Origin: JBNKDD01 sp050288085
GTDB lineage: Bacteria > Chloroflexota > Anaerolineae > Aggregatilineales > UBA3940
NCBI GenBank assembly: GCA_050288085.1
Contig: JBNKDD010000364.1
Coordinates: 1-5,116 of the forward strand
Reading direction: 5' to 3'
DNA: 5,116 nt
Shown here: one piece after another, positions 1-5,116 of the stretch
Numbering within the stretch: position 1 is the stretch's first letter
Layout of the letters: each line of letters begins with the position of its first letter
Notes under the pieces: generated by a model
The model's database searches: none
Told to the model about the DNA's origin: nothing
What the model saw: the letters and a program-made list of their open reading frames with translations, nothing else
Translations under genes and position numbers: made by a program

Positions 1-121
1 CCCGTGGGATCCTGCCCACGCCAGAGCCTGGGCGGGCGCTCTCGAATTGATGCTGTTGGTTCTGATCTTGACGCTGATCGCTCGTACCATCAGCCAACGG
101 TCACAGGCAAAAGGCCGATAG
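1..121 (+). CDS. pstA: Phosphate ABC transporter permease PstA, C-terminal end (partial)
   Basis: Only the last 39 codons are present, read from base 2 and ending in TAG at 119-121; the gene begins before the window. The visible protein starts PWDPAHARAWAGALELML and runs into a hydrophobic segment at about visible residues 10-27. It finishes with a short basic tail (RTISQRSQAKGR). An amphipathic Trp/Ala stretch leading into a last membrane helix and a basic cytoplasmic tail is what the PstA end looks like. PstA is one of the two inner-membrane permease subunits of the PstSCAB phosphate importer. Identification rests mainly on position: it lies 45 bases before an unmistakable pstB on the same strand, the standard pstA-pstB-phoU order. 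The fragment alone would only say membrane protein C-terminus. Confidence 0.8.
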   Translation, partial: PWDPAHARAWAGALELMLLVLILTLIARTISQRSQAKGR

Positions 122-166
122 GCTTTTTATAGGAACAACGATTTAAGGCTTTACGGGAAGGAACCC

Positions 167-988
167 ATGATACAACAACAACTTGATGTCGTCCTTGACG
201 TGCAAACTGCGAATGACGTGATCCTCGCGACGCGGGACCTGAACATCTATTATGGCGGTGGACTGGCTGTTCGTGACATCAACCTGGACATCAACCGGCA
301 CCAGATCACCTCGATTATTGGGCCGTCGGGCTGCGGGAAAAGTACGCTGCTGCGTTCTTACAACCGGATGAATGACCTGATCCCAACCGCCAGCGTGACG
401 GGGGAGATCATCTACAACGGCGAGAACATCTACGATCCGGACGTTGACCCGGTTCAGGTGCGCCGCCACATCGGGATGGTTTTCCAGAAGCCCAATCCCT
501 TCCCCAAGAGCATCTACGAGAATGTGGCCTTTGGGCCGCGCATCAACGGCTATCGTGGGGATATGGACGAACTGGTTGAGCGCTGCTTAAAACAGGCGGC
601 GCTGTGGGAGGAAGTTCAGGACAAGCTGGACGAGAGCGGATTGGCCCTGTCCGGTGGGCAGCAGCAGCGTTTATGCATCGCTCGCGCCCTGGCAACCGAG
701 CCTGATGTGATCCTGATGGACGAGCCTGCATCGGCCCTCGACCCGATTGCCACACTGCGGATCGAGGAGTTGATGCACGAATTGAAGCACAACTACACGA
801 TCCTGATCGTGACTCATAACATGCAGCAGGCGGCGCGCGTATCTGACATGACGATGTTCATGTCCATCGACCGTGACAATCCTGATGCCCGGATCGGTTA
901 CGTGGTTGAGTATGGCCCGACCGAGAAGATTTTCACCAATCCTGATTTGCAGGAAACCGAGGATTACGTCTCCGGGCGGTTCGGCTAA
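167..988 (+). CDS. pstB: Phosphate ABC transporter ATP-binding protein PstB
   Basis: ATPase subunit of the high-affinity phosphate importer PstSCAB. It sits on the cytoplasmic face of PstC/PstA and hydrolyses ATP to drive phosphate uptake. At 273 residues it is the usual PstB length and has every ABC motif intact: Walker A GPSGCGKST (52-60), Q-loop Q107 in the PstB-typical FQKPNPFPKSI stretch, signature LSGGQQQR (161-168), Walker B VILMDEP (181-187, catalytic E186), D-loop SALD (189-192) and switch His H217 in VTHNMQQA. The NRMNDLIP segment after Walker A and the ending VVEYGPTEKIFTNP...DYVSGRFG are also PstB hallmarks and separate it from other ABC ATPases. The ATG at 167 is supported by a GGAAGGAA ribosome site just upstream (about 158-163). 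It lies 45 bases after pstA and 64 before phoU, so co-transcription is expected. No oddities. Confidence 0.97.
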   Translation: MIQQQLDVVLDVQTANDVILATRDLNIYYGGGLAVRDINLDINRHQITSIIGPSGCGKSTLLRSYNRMNDLIPTASVTGEIIYNGENIYDPDVDPVQVRRHIGMVFQKPNPFPKSIYENVAFGPRINGYRGDMDELVERCLKQAALWEEVQDKLDESGLALSGGQQQRLCIARALATEPDVILMDEPASALDPIATLRIEELMHELKHNYTILIVTHNMQQAARVSDMTMFMSIDRDNPDARIGYVVEYGPTEKIFTNPDLQETEDYVSGRFG

Positions 989-1052
989 AGGCTTAACGGG
1001 GCGATCCGGTTGGGCACGATTATTGGAAGTTTAGTATAGGGTAGAGGTAGTA

Positions 1053-1712
1053 ATGAATACTCGAAGTGTTCTTGATCAGAGTTTAGCCACCGTTCGTGAT
1101 GATATTTTGCGGCTGGGTTCGCTTGTGAAGCAAGCCACCGAGCGGGCGATCATGGCATTCCAGACCAACAATGCTGGCCTGGCTCGCATCATCATCTTAG
1201 ATGATAAGAAGCTGGATAATCTACATCAGCAGTTGGAAAATGAAATCAGCACTACCATCGCCCTCCAGCAGCCGATGATCACCGACCTGCGGACGTTGAT
1301 CGCCTCCCTGCTGATCTCCAATGAATTGGAGCGGATGGGTGATCATGCCGAGGGGATCGCTAAGACGGTTGTCCGAAATGAAGGTTCGTCTTTTACCGAT
1401 GTTTCACCGGTCATCTCCGAGATGCGGGAAAAAGTCTGTGCGATGATCGATGAGGCGATGGATGCTTATCTTGAAATGAGCATTGACAAAGCCGAGGCTA
1501 TCGCTTTGTATGACGATGAAATGGACGTACTCTACCAGCGCTTGTTCGATAAGATTGTCAAGAAGATGCATAAGGGCAAGCTGCCGGTTGAGCAGGGCAC
1601 CTATATCCTGTGGGTCGGCCACAACCTGGAACGGATCGGCGACCGGGTGACCAACATCTGTGAGCGGATCATTTATGCTCAGACCGGTGAAGATGCTGAT
1701 TTGAATCCGTGA
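1053..1712 (+). CDS. phoU: Phosphate signalling complex protein PhoU
   Basis: PhoU is a peripheral cytoplasmic regulator that, in the systems studied, couples the Pst transporter to the PhoR/PhoB-type two-component system and keeps the Pho regulon off when phosphate is ample. This 219-residue protein has the family's usual length and its two tandem three-helix PhoU domains. Each carries the conserved metal-binding E-x-x-x-D motif: NELERMGDHAEGIAK (E93, D97) in the first and HNLERIGDRVTNICE (E193, D197) in the second. The N-terminus (SLATVRDDILRLGSLVKQATERA) is also typical. The ATG at 1053 follows an AGAGG ribosome site at about 1043-1047. The gene is last in the pst operon and is followed 19 bases later by a strong intrinsic terminator. 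No phoB/phoR homologue is visible here, so the signalling partner is not known from this window. Confidence 0.96.
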   Translation: MNTRSVLDQSLATVRDDILRLGSLVKQATERAIMAFQTNNAGLARIIILDDKKLDNLHQQLENEISTTIALQQPMITDLRTLIASLLISNELERMGDHAEGIAKTVVRNEGSSFTDVSPVISEMREKVCAMIDEAMDAYLEMSIDKAEAIALYDDEMDVLYQRLFDKIVKKMHKGKLPVEQGTYILWVGHNLERIGDRVTNICERIIYAQTGEDADLNP

Positions 1713-1731
1713 GTAGCGTTAATCTTGAACG

Positions 1732-1764
1732 AAAACCGGGATGTAATTGCATCCCGGTTTTTTT
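1732..1764 (+). terminator. Intrinsic terminator of the pst-phoU operon
   Basis: A perfect 12-bp stem (AAAACCGGGATG at 1732-1743 with CATCCCGGTTTT at 1750-1761) encloses a six-base loop TAATTG. The 3' arm runs straight into a run of seven T (1758-1764). It begins 19 bases after the phoU stop, so it closes the phosphate operon. On the opposite strand the stem is followed by only four T and then CG, so it should work mainly for plus-strand transcription. Confidence 0.93.
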
Positions 1765-1777
1765 ATAGAAGTGATTG

Positions 1778-1806
1778 AAAAAGTTTACGGCTAACCGAAC
1801 TTTTTT
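1778..1806. terminator. Second hairpin with A/T tracts, possible bidirectional terminator
   Basis: AAAAAGTT (1778-1785) pairs with AACTTTTT (1798-1805). Inside, after a two-base bulge (TA), CGG (1788-1790) pairs with CCG (1795-1797) around a CTAA loop. The A run on one side and the T run on the other give a T-tailed hairpin on both strands. It lies between phoU and the convergent lipoprotein gene, so on the minus strand it could end the GNAT/lipoprotein transcript. On the plus strand it would back up the phoU terminator. The GC core is short, so strength is uncertain. Confidence 0.55.
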
Positions 1807-1823
1807 AGAAAATCGATGGCTAG

Positions 1824-1949
1824 ACCTCACCCCTGCCCTCTGGTCAGCCAAAGCTGACCGCCGGTCTTTCCCCTCTCCGGTCAGCTTCGCAGACTCGTTG
1901 GAGAGGGGGAGGGAGAACTGCCAACAGGCAGTTCGGAAGGGGGTGAGGT
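1824..1949. repeat. Palindromic intergenic repeat element with nested hairpins
   Basis: A 126-bp non-coding block is bounded by a perfect 10-bp inverted repeat, ACCTCACCCC (1824-1833) and GGGGTGAGGT (1940-1949). Three perfect hairpins lie inside: GGTCAGC/GCTGACC with a CAAA loop (1842-1859), CCCCTCTCC/GGAGAGGGG with a 21-base loop (1870-1908), and GAACTGCC/GGCAGTTC with an AACA loop (1915-1934). A further GGTCAGC copy at 1879-1885, in the central loop, could pair with GCTGACC at 1853-1859 instead. The layout is a multi-branched fold closed by the terminal repeat. It resembles the REP/MITE-like repeats with CCTCACCCC ends that I recall being abundant between genes in some Chloroflexota and other bacteria, but copy number cannot be seen from one window. 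No target-site duplication or transposase is evident. It lies in the presumed 3' untranslated region of the lipoprotein gene. A short open frame across it (1775-1960) is not considered a gene. Confidence 0.8.
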
Positions 1950-1981
1950 TGAATTTTTGAATCTATTCAGTTCATACGCTG

Positions 1982-3784
1982 TTACATCGAGAGCACTACC
2001 CACCGGTCGAATTGCAGCGGGCCAGAATAGACCAGGGGCATAAAATCCAACCAGGGTGGGCGGAGCATCAGGCTCTCCTGGAGCACCAGCGGGCGGGTGG
2101 TGAAGTAAATCGGGATCAGCGGCATATCACCCTCCGGGCCGAAGAATGCGTTTTCGACATCGGTGTAAATTTGCCGCCGGGCCTCCCCGTCCTGCAAGTT
2201 AGCCGCCGTGGTCAACTGCTGCTCGGCAGGGAGGCACTCCCGCACCTGATCAAGATAAGCCTCCGGGTACAGTTCCTGACAGCCGATCACATCGGTTAAC
2301 CAGGGGTGCGCATCCAGCGAATCGGCCTGCCAGCTAAACATGATCAGGCCGGGGCGCTCCCGCTCGATAGGGCCGGGCGGCTGGCGCAGCGTGTCGAGTA
2401 CATCACGCAGGGGGGCTTGCTCAATAACAAACAACTCAGATGAACAGTTCAACACGCCGCCCCACTGCGCCACATAGGCTTCTGCCAGGGCCAGCGACAG
2501 CGGCGAAGTATCCGTCAGAATGGTGACCGATGGCATATTCAGGCACTCGCCAAAGCCGGTTTCGCCCATTATCCGGTGGGCCGCGTCCGGGTCAAAGTGC
2601 GCCCCGACCTCGCCATAGTAGGGCGCGGAAGCCATCCCCGGTGGGATCAAGGTATAGGCCGGGACGCCGGTTATACCGTTTGGTTTGAGAACTTGCTCGA
2701 TGATCGCCTGCCGGTCAATCGACAGGGCGAACGCCTGCCGTATCCCGACATGGCTGAAGGGATAGGTGTCGTATGAGAAGGCAATATATGATCCGGCAGG
2801 TTGGGCAAGCTGCGGGTTGATCGAATCGGCGGTGGGGATTTGATCATGGGGCAGTACGGACAGCGCATAGTCTCCCGTTGTGCCCGGATCAAAGGCGACG
2901 GTGATTGCCTCGACGTTCCCCTCCCGGTCAAAGGGCCAATAGGGATTGCTGACCAGTTGATAGCCGCTTGTGCTATCTCCGCCGGGTTGGATCGCATAGG
3001 GGCCGCTGGTCCAGATATTCTCAGGCTGTGCCCAATTTTCCCGCTTTGATTCGACCAGGTCGAAGGGAACCGGGCGTAAGATCGGCATCGCCATCAAAGT
3101 TGGGAAGGTGGCCGGGGGGCCGGTCAGGGTAAATTCGACGGTGACATCATTCAGCACCTTTGCGCCGAAATGCTGCTCGATAAACTCCGGGGTGATGGCA
3201 GCGGTGTCCTGCGCATAGATCTGCTCACAGCCTTTGATGACCATCGCCGACAGGTACATCGGGGCGTGGGTGTCATATTGACAGGCCCGCACCGCCGCAT
3301 AGACCACATCCGCTGCCATGATGGGGCGCTTCTGTTCGACTTCGCCGCTGTCCGGGTTGACGCCCACCCAGAAAATATCATCACGCAGGTGAATGATCCA
3401 GGTTAAGCCATCTTCGGAAACCTCCCACTCACGGGCAAATGACGGCGTGGTCAGCCCCCTATCCGTGTCGAGCCGAGTTAGCCCGCCGAACAGGCCCTCG
3501 GCCAGGTCACCGCCTGAGGCATCGAGCGGGGCCACGCCGACCGGGTCAAGGGTGAGCGGCGGCTGCCCCAGGTTGATCGACACGGCGACCGCTTCGGATA
3601 TCTCGGCTGGGTCAGCTGGCGGTTCGACCTCTTCCCCGGCTTCGGTGGGGGCTTCTATCGATATCGACTCTTCTTCTGGTGAGGGAGAGACGGGTTGTTC
3701 TTCGGTCTGGGTTGGAGCCTGGCAGGCGATCATCAGGGCCAGGATCAGCGCCATGATGACCGGCAGTGTACTGCGAAATTGCAT
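1982..3784 (-). CDS. ABC-type substrate-binding lipoprotein, family 5 (peptide-binding type)
   Basis: Extracytoplasmic solute receptor of the SBP_bac_5 (OppA/DppA-like) family. Such proteins hand oligopeptides, nickel, sugars or other ligands to an ABC permease; the ligand here is not readable. The 600 residues begin with a lipoprotein signal (R4, hydrophobic 7-20, cleavage before C21 in LMIAC). A Glu/Pro-rich tether follows (about 22-62), then the binding fold (about 66-600). Family marks are REWEVSEDGLTWIIHLRDD (118-136), the NIWTSGPYAI stretch (256-265), PFSHVGIRQAFALSIDRQAII (342-362) and the YTLIPPGM stretch (377-384). Six cysteines in the exported domain (168, 186, 414, 447, 502, 517) fall in three neighbouring pairs and may form disulfides. 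The ATG is supported by AGGATGG at 3791-3797, inside the last codons of the GNAT gene, with which it overlaps by one base (TAATG). No permease or ATPase gene adjoins it, so it is an orphan receptor within this window. Confidence 0.92.
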   Translation of the reverse strand: MQFRSTLPVIMALILALMIACQAPTQTEEQPVSPSPEEESISIEAPTEAGEEVEPPADPAEISEAVAVSINLGQPPLTLDPVGVAPLDASGGDLAEGLFGGLTRLDTDRGLTTPSFAREWEVSEDGLTWIIHLRDDIFWVGVNPDSGEVEQKRPIMAADVVYAAVRACQYDTHAPMYLSAMVIKGCEQIYAQDTAAITPEFIEQHFGAKVLNDVTVEFTLTGPPATFPTLMAMPILRPVPFDLVESKRENWAQPENIWTSGPYAIQPGGDSTSGYQLVSNPYWPFDREGNVEAITVAFDPGTTGDYALSVLPHDQIPTADSINPQLAQPAGSYIAFSYDTYPFSHVGIRQAFALSIDRQAIIEQVLKPNGITGVPAYTLIPPGMASAPYYGEVGAHFDPDAAHRIMGETGFGECLNMPSVTILTDTSPLSLALAEAYVAQWGGVLNCSSELFVIEQAPLRDVLDTLRQPPGPIERERPGLIMFSWQADSLDAHPWLTDVIGCQELYPEAYLDQVRECLPAEQQLTTAANLQDGEARRQIYTDVENAFFGPEGDMPLIPIYFTTRPLVLQESLMLRPPWLDFMPLVYSGPLQFDRWVVLSM

Positions 3785-4638
3785 TAAGAACCATCCTGAT
3801 TGACGTGGAAAGTCATTTCGTATTGACTCAGGGTTGTTTGAAAACCGATGGTTTGCAGCATCGGGAGCATCGGGTCTTCTTCCGGTACGTTGAGATAGGT
3901 ATAGCGGGCGGCTAAGGTGCGGCGTGAGAGGGTTGTGAGCAGCGCCCGTCCAATCTCCGGGTCGGTGGCGGATAAGTCGGCGATGCTGACATGATTGAAT
4001 CCCCGGCTGAACAATAACAGGCCCAGCGGCTTGGCGGCTCGCGGATCGTAGGCGGCCAGCCCTTCCAGTTCACCACGGGCCAGCGACAGGCGCAGCGATT
4101 CGATATCGCGCTGCCAGGGGCGGGCGATCACATCGAAGGCGGGCAGCCGTCCTAACAGGTGCCCCGCCGACTCGCCGACAATTTGCAGCTGCAAATCCGA
4201 TTGAAGGGTGGCATTTCTCAGGTCCAGCACCAGCAGGCGGCGGACTTTTTCAAAACCGAGTTTCTGGTACAGGTCGAAGGCTTTGGTGTTTTCGGTGATC
4301 ACTTCAAGCTGCAAGCGGGTGAGGCCAATCTTCCGGGCCTGGCCGATCAGGTAATGCATCATCAGCCGGGCAATACCCTGCTGCCGGTATTCGGGGATCA
4401 CCCCTACACCCCCAATCCAGCCACGCTGACCGCGCACGCCGAGCAGCGCTCCCCCGACTACCTGGTCACCCTCCACTGCGGCGGCAGAGTGCGCCAATTG
4501 GATGGACTCACGGTAGACCAGATCTTCGAAATCATCCAGGGTCAGGTAGATCGGCACATAGTACCCGGAGTAGGCAGCGTTTAAGGCGGAGACAAGGTCT
4601 CGCCGGACGGGTTGGGTGGCAGGTTGGATTTCGATCAT
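3784..4638 (-). CDS. GNAT family N-acetyltransferase with tandem domains
   Basis: Predicted cytoplasmic enzyme moving an acetyl group from acetyl-CoA to an amine; the acceptor is unknown. The first GNAT domain (about 1-140 of 284) is complete. It has the acetyl-CoA pyrophosphate loop GVIPEYRQQGIA (79-90, matching R/Q-x-x-G-x-G/A through R85, G88, A90), the following helix, and the closing motif ENTKAFDLYQKLGF (116-129) with N117 and Y124, the usual general-acid position. The second half (about 150-284) has the shape of another GNAT domain (GLAAYDP 193-199, LGLLLFSR 205-212, NVPEEDPMLPMLQTIGF 250-266) but no acetyl-CoA loop, so it is probably structural or acceptor-binding. The ATG at 4638 gives the normal GNAT opening MIEIQPA. 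No Shine-Dalgarno precedes it, and a promoter-like sequence sits so close that the mRNA may be leaderless. Its stop overlaps the lipoprotein start by one base. Confidence 0.9.
   Translation of the reverse strand: MIEIQPATQPVRRDLVSALNAAYSGYYVPIYLTLDDFEDLVYRESIQLAHSAAAVEGDQVVGGALLGVRGQRGWIGGVGVIPEYRQQGIARLMMHYLIGQARKIGLTRLQLEVITENTKAFDLYQKLGFEKVRRLLVLDLRNATLQSDLQLQIVGESAGHLLGRLPAFDVIARPWQRDIESLRLSLARGELEGLAAYDPRAAKPLGLLLFSRGFNHVSIADLSATDPEIGRALLTTLSRRTLAARYTYLNVPEEDPMLPMLQTIGFQTTLSQYEMTFHVNQDGS
3791..3797 (-). promoter_or_regulatory. Ribosome binding site of the lipoprotein gene
   Basis: On the minus strand AGGATGG lies within the last codons (Gln-Asp-Gly) of the GNAT gene. Nine bases separate AGGA from the ATG at 3784. 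Ribosomes ending GNAT translation stop at the overlapping TAATG, so this site would allow re-initiation and translational coupling. Confidence 0.7.
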
Positions 4639-4644
4639 AGGGGA

Positions 4645-4673
4645 ATAGTATCACGCAGGGTGGGGCAAGGCAA
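4645..4673 (-). promoter_or_regulatory. Candidate promoter of the GNAT-lipoprotein unit
   Basis: Reading the minus strand, TTGCCT (4668-4673) resembles a -35 box. A 17-base spacer follows, then TACTAT (4645-4650) as a -10 box, preceded by TGA to give an extended TGn -10. Each hexamer matches the sigma-70 consensus at four of six positions. Only six bases (TCCCCT) separate the -10 from the GNAT ATG, so transcription would start at or beside the A of the start codon. This agrees with the missing ribosome site. Short motifs like these occur by chance, so this is a moderate call. Confidence 0.5.
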
Positions 4674-4701
4674 TCACTTCAATGTAAAGAGTGTAATCAT
4701 T

Positions 4702-4716
4702 TCAAAATTATTTTGA
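4702..4716. promoter_or_regulatory. AT-rich palindrome, possible operator
   Basis: TCAAAA (4702-4707) and TTTTGA (4711-4716) form a perfect 6-bp inverted repeat around TTA. It lies 28 bases upstream of the proposed -35 box of the GNAT gene, a position that would suit an activator or a repressor. No regulator family can be named from it, and AT-rich palindromes of this size also arise by chance. Confidence 0.3.
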
Positions 4717-4730
4717 GCCTATTGTCGTTA

Positions 4731-4771
4731 AGCCGCCGCACAATAAAGACGATGAAACATCGTTCGCGGCT
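4731..4771 (-). terminator. Stem-loop region downstream of the RCC1-type gene, weak terminator candidate
   Basis: An outer inverted repeat AGCCGC (4731-4736) and GCGGCT (4766-4771) encloses an inner perfect hairpin ACGATG-AAA-CATCGT (4749-4763). On the minus strand the inner hairpin is followed by TCTTTATTGT, a poor but T-rich tail. It lies 68 bases beyond the RCC1-type stop codon, so it could end that transcript. The stem is short and the T tract interrupted. Confidence 0.3.
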
Positions 4772-4839
4772 CCGGGTTCGTTTTAGCGACGAATATCCAT
4801 GACGACCTTCGGTGGATTGTCCTTGGGAGATAGGTTGGA

Positions 4840-5116
4840 TTATTGGTCAGGCCAGACGACTTGAACCACGTCGGAGGTGTAGTTAGTTTTGCCATTGCCT
4901 AACTGCCCATACTCATTGTTACCCAGCCCGCAAATTGTCCCATCTGACAACCGGACTATGCTGTATCTGAAACCACACTCGATCTCAACAACGTCTTCCA
5001 GATCTGGTAACTGTCGGACTCCAGGAGTCTGCCGATAATCCATGCCAATCTGCATTTTGCTGTTGTCGCCCCATCCCCATACCGTTCCGTCATCTTGCAG
5101 CGCCAGGTTATGGATA
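4840..5116 (-). CDS. RCC1-repeat (beta-propeller) protein, C-terminal end (partial)
   Basis: The reading frame is open from the right edge of the window to TAA at 4840-4842, giving 91 visible residues; the start lies outside. An ATG at 5053-5055 is internal and is not the start, because the codons before it continue the same repeat. Two RCC1-type repeat units are visible. The first is LALQDDGTVWGWGDNSKMQIG (visible 4-24). The second is YSIVRLSDGTICGLGNNEYGQLGNG (visible 51-75), spaced 47 residues apart as expected for propeller blades. Each shows the D/S-DGT-hydrophobic-x-G-hydrophobic-G-x-N pattern; the second ends in the classic GQLG. In bacteria such repeats form seven-bladed propellers, often in exported or large multidomain proteins, with mostly unknown binding partners. 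The protein ends soon after the last repeat, with no extra domain. Base composition looks less GC-rich than in the lipoprotein gene. Confidence 0.85.
   Translation of the reverse strand, partial: IHNLALQDDGTVWGWGDNSKMQIGMDYRQTPGVRQLPDLEDVVEIECGFRYSIVRLSDGTICGLGNNEYGQLGNGKTNYTSDVVQVVWPDQ

Larger units (their letters stand above)
4639..4839. other. Intergenic region between the RCC1-type gene and the GNAT gene
   Basis: This 201-bp gap is visibly AT-richer than the flanking GNAT and lipoprotein genes and shows no coding potential I can support. From left to right it holds the candidate GNAT promoter (4645-4673), two TGTAA words nine bases apart (4683-4696, TTACA on the minus strand), a perfect palindrome TCAAAATTATTTTGA (4702-4716), and an imperfect stem-loop region (4731-4771). 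Confidence 0.7.

Noticed and set aside
143..469. A 108-codon minus-strand open frame opposite pstB
   Set aside because: It is antisense to conserved PstB coding sequence including Walker A, and has no domain or promoter of its own.
988..1000. A Pho box controlling phoU, based on CTTAAC
   Set aside because: Only one half-site-like word is present; Pho boxes are tandem repeats ahead of an operon promoter, not single words inside the operon.
1010..1037. Promoter-like TTGGGC, 16 bases, TAGTAT ahead of phoU
   Set aside because: The hexamers are weak matches, and a start from here would fall on the phoU ribosome site. Read-through from pstB explains phoU expression better.
1824..1949. CRISPR array or riboswitch in place of the palindromic repeat
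   Set aside because: There are no regularly spaced direct repeats with spacers, and the block lies downstream of genes on both sides, so a riboswitch ahead of a gene is not plausible.
1775..1960. A 61-codon open frame on the plus strand across the intergenic repeat
   Set aside because: It lies almost wholly within the terminator-like hairpin and palindromic repeat, has no ribosome site, and its residues simply reflect the inverted repeats.
3393..3803. A 136-codon plus-strand open frame opposite the lipoprotein N-terminus
   Set aside because: Ser/Gly-rich low-complexity product antisense to the signal peptide and acidic linker; no independent coding evidence.
4159..4584. A 141-codon plus-strand open frame opposite the GNAT gene
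   Set aside because: The minus strand here encodes clear GNAT motifs; the plus-strand product has no recognisable family feature or ribosome site. It is a shadow of the GC-rich gene.

Overview
The window looks like ordinary bacterial chromosome, fairly GC-rich in its coding parts. Nothing in it identifies the organism outright. The set of genes (a pst-phoU tail, a long family 5 solute-binding lipoprotein with a Glu/Pro-rich linker, a two-domain GNAT protein, an RCC1-repeat protein) and the CCTCACCCC...GGGGTGAGG intergenic repeat would fit a member of the Chloroflexota, for example an Anaerolineae-like lineage. That placement is inference from recollection, not proof.

Layout. Plus strand, 1-1712: the 3' end of a phosphate-specific transport operon, with the last 39 codons of pstA, then complete pstB and phoU. 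The operon is closed by a strong intrinsic terminator at 1732-1764. Convergent intergenic region, 1713-1981: the phoU terminator, a second hairpin with A and T tracts on opposite sides that could stop transcription from either direction (1778-1806), and a 126-bp multi-hairpin repeat element (1824-1949). Minus strand, 4638 down to 1982: a two-gene unit. A tandem-domain GNAT acetyltransferase is followed, with a one-base TAATG stop/start overlap, by a 600-residue substrate-binding lipoprotein. No permease or ATPase for that binding protein is visible. The GNAT gene has a promoter-like sequence only six bases before its ATG and no Shine-Dalgarno, which suggests a leaderless mRNA. Minus strand, right edge: the C-terminal 91 residues of an RCC1-type beta-propeller protein, cut by the window end. 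A 201-bp AT-richer gap with several small palindromes separates it from the GNAT gene.

How the genes work together. PstA, PstB and PhoU belong to high-affinity phosphate uptake and its signalling: PstB powers import through PstC/PstA, and PhoU links transporter state to the Pho two-component system. The GNAT/lipoprotein pair is probably co-transcribed and translationally coupled, but its substrate and biological job cannot be read from sequence. The RCC1 protein has no evident link to the others. I found no CRISPR array, rRNA or tRNA, transposase, prophage gene or recognisable defence system. The most unusual items are the multi-hairpin repeat, the leaderless and coupled GNAT/lipoprotein unit, and the structured gap at 4639-4839.
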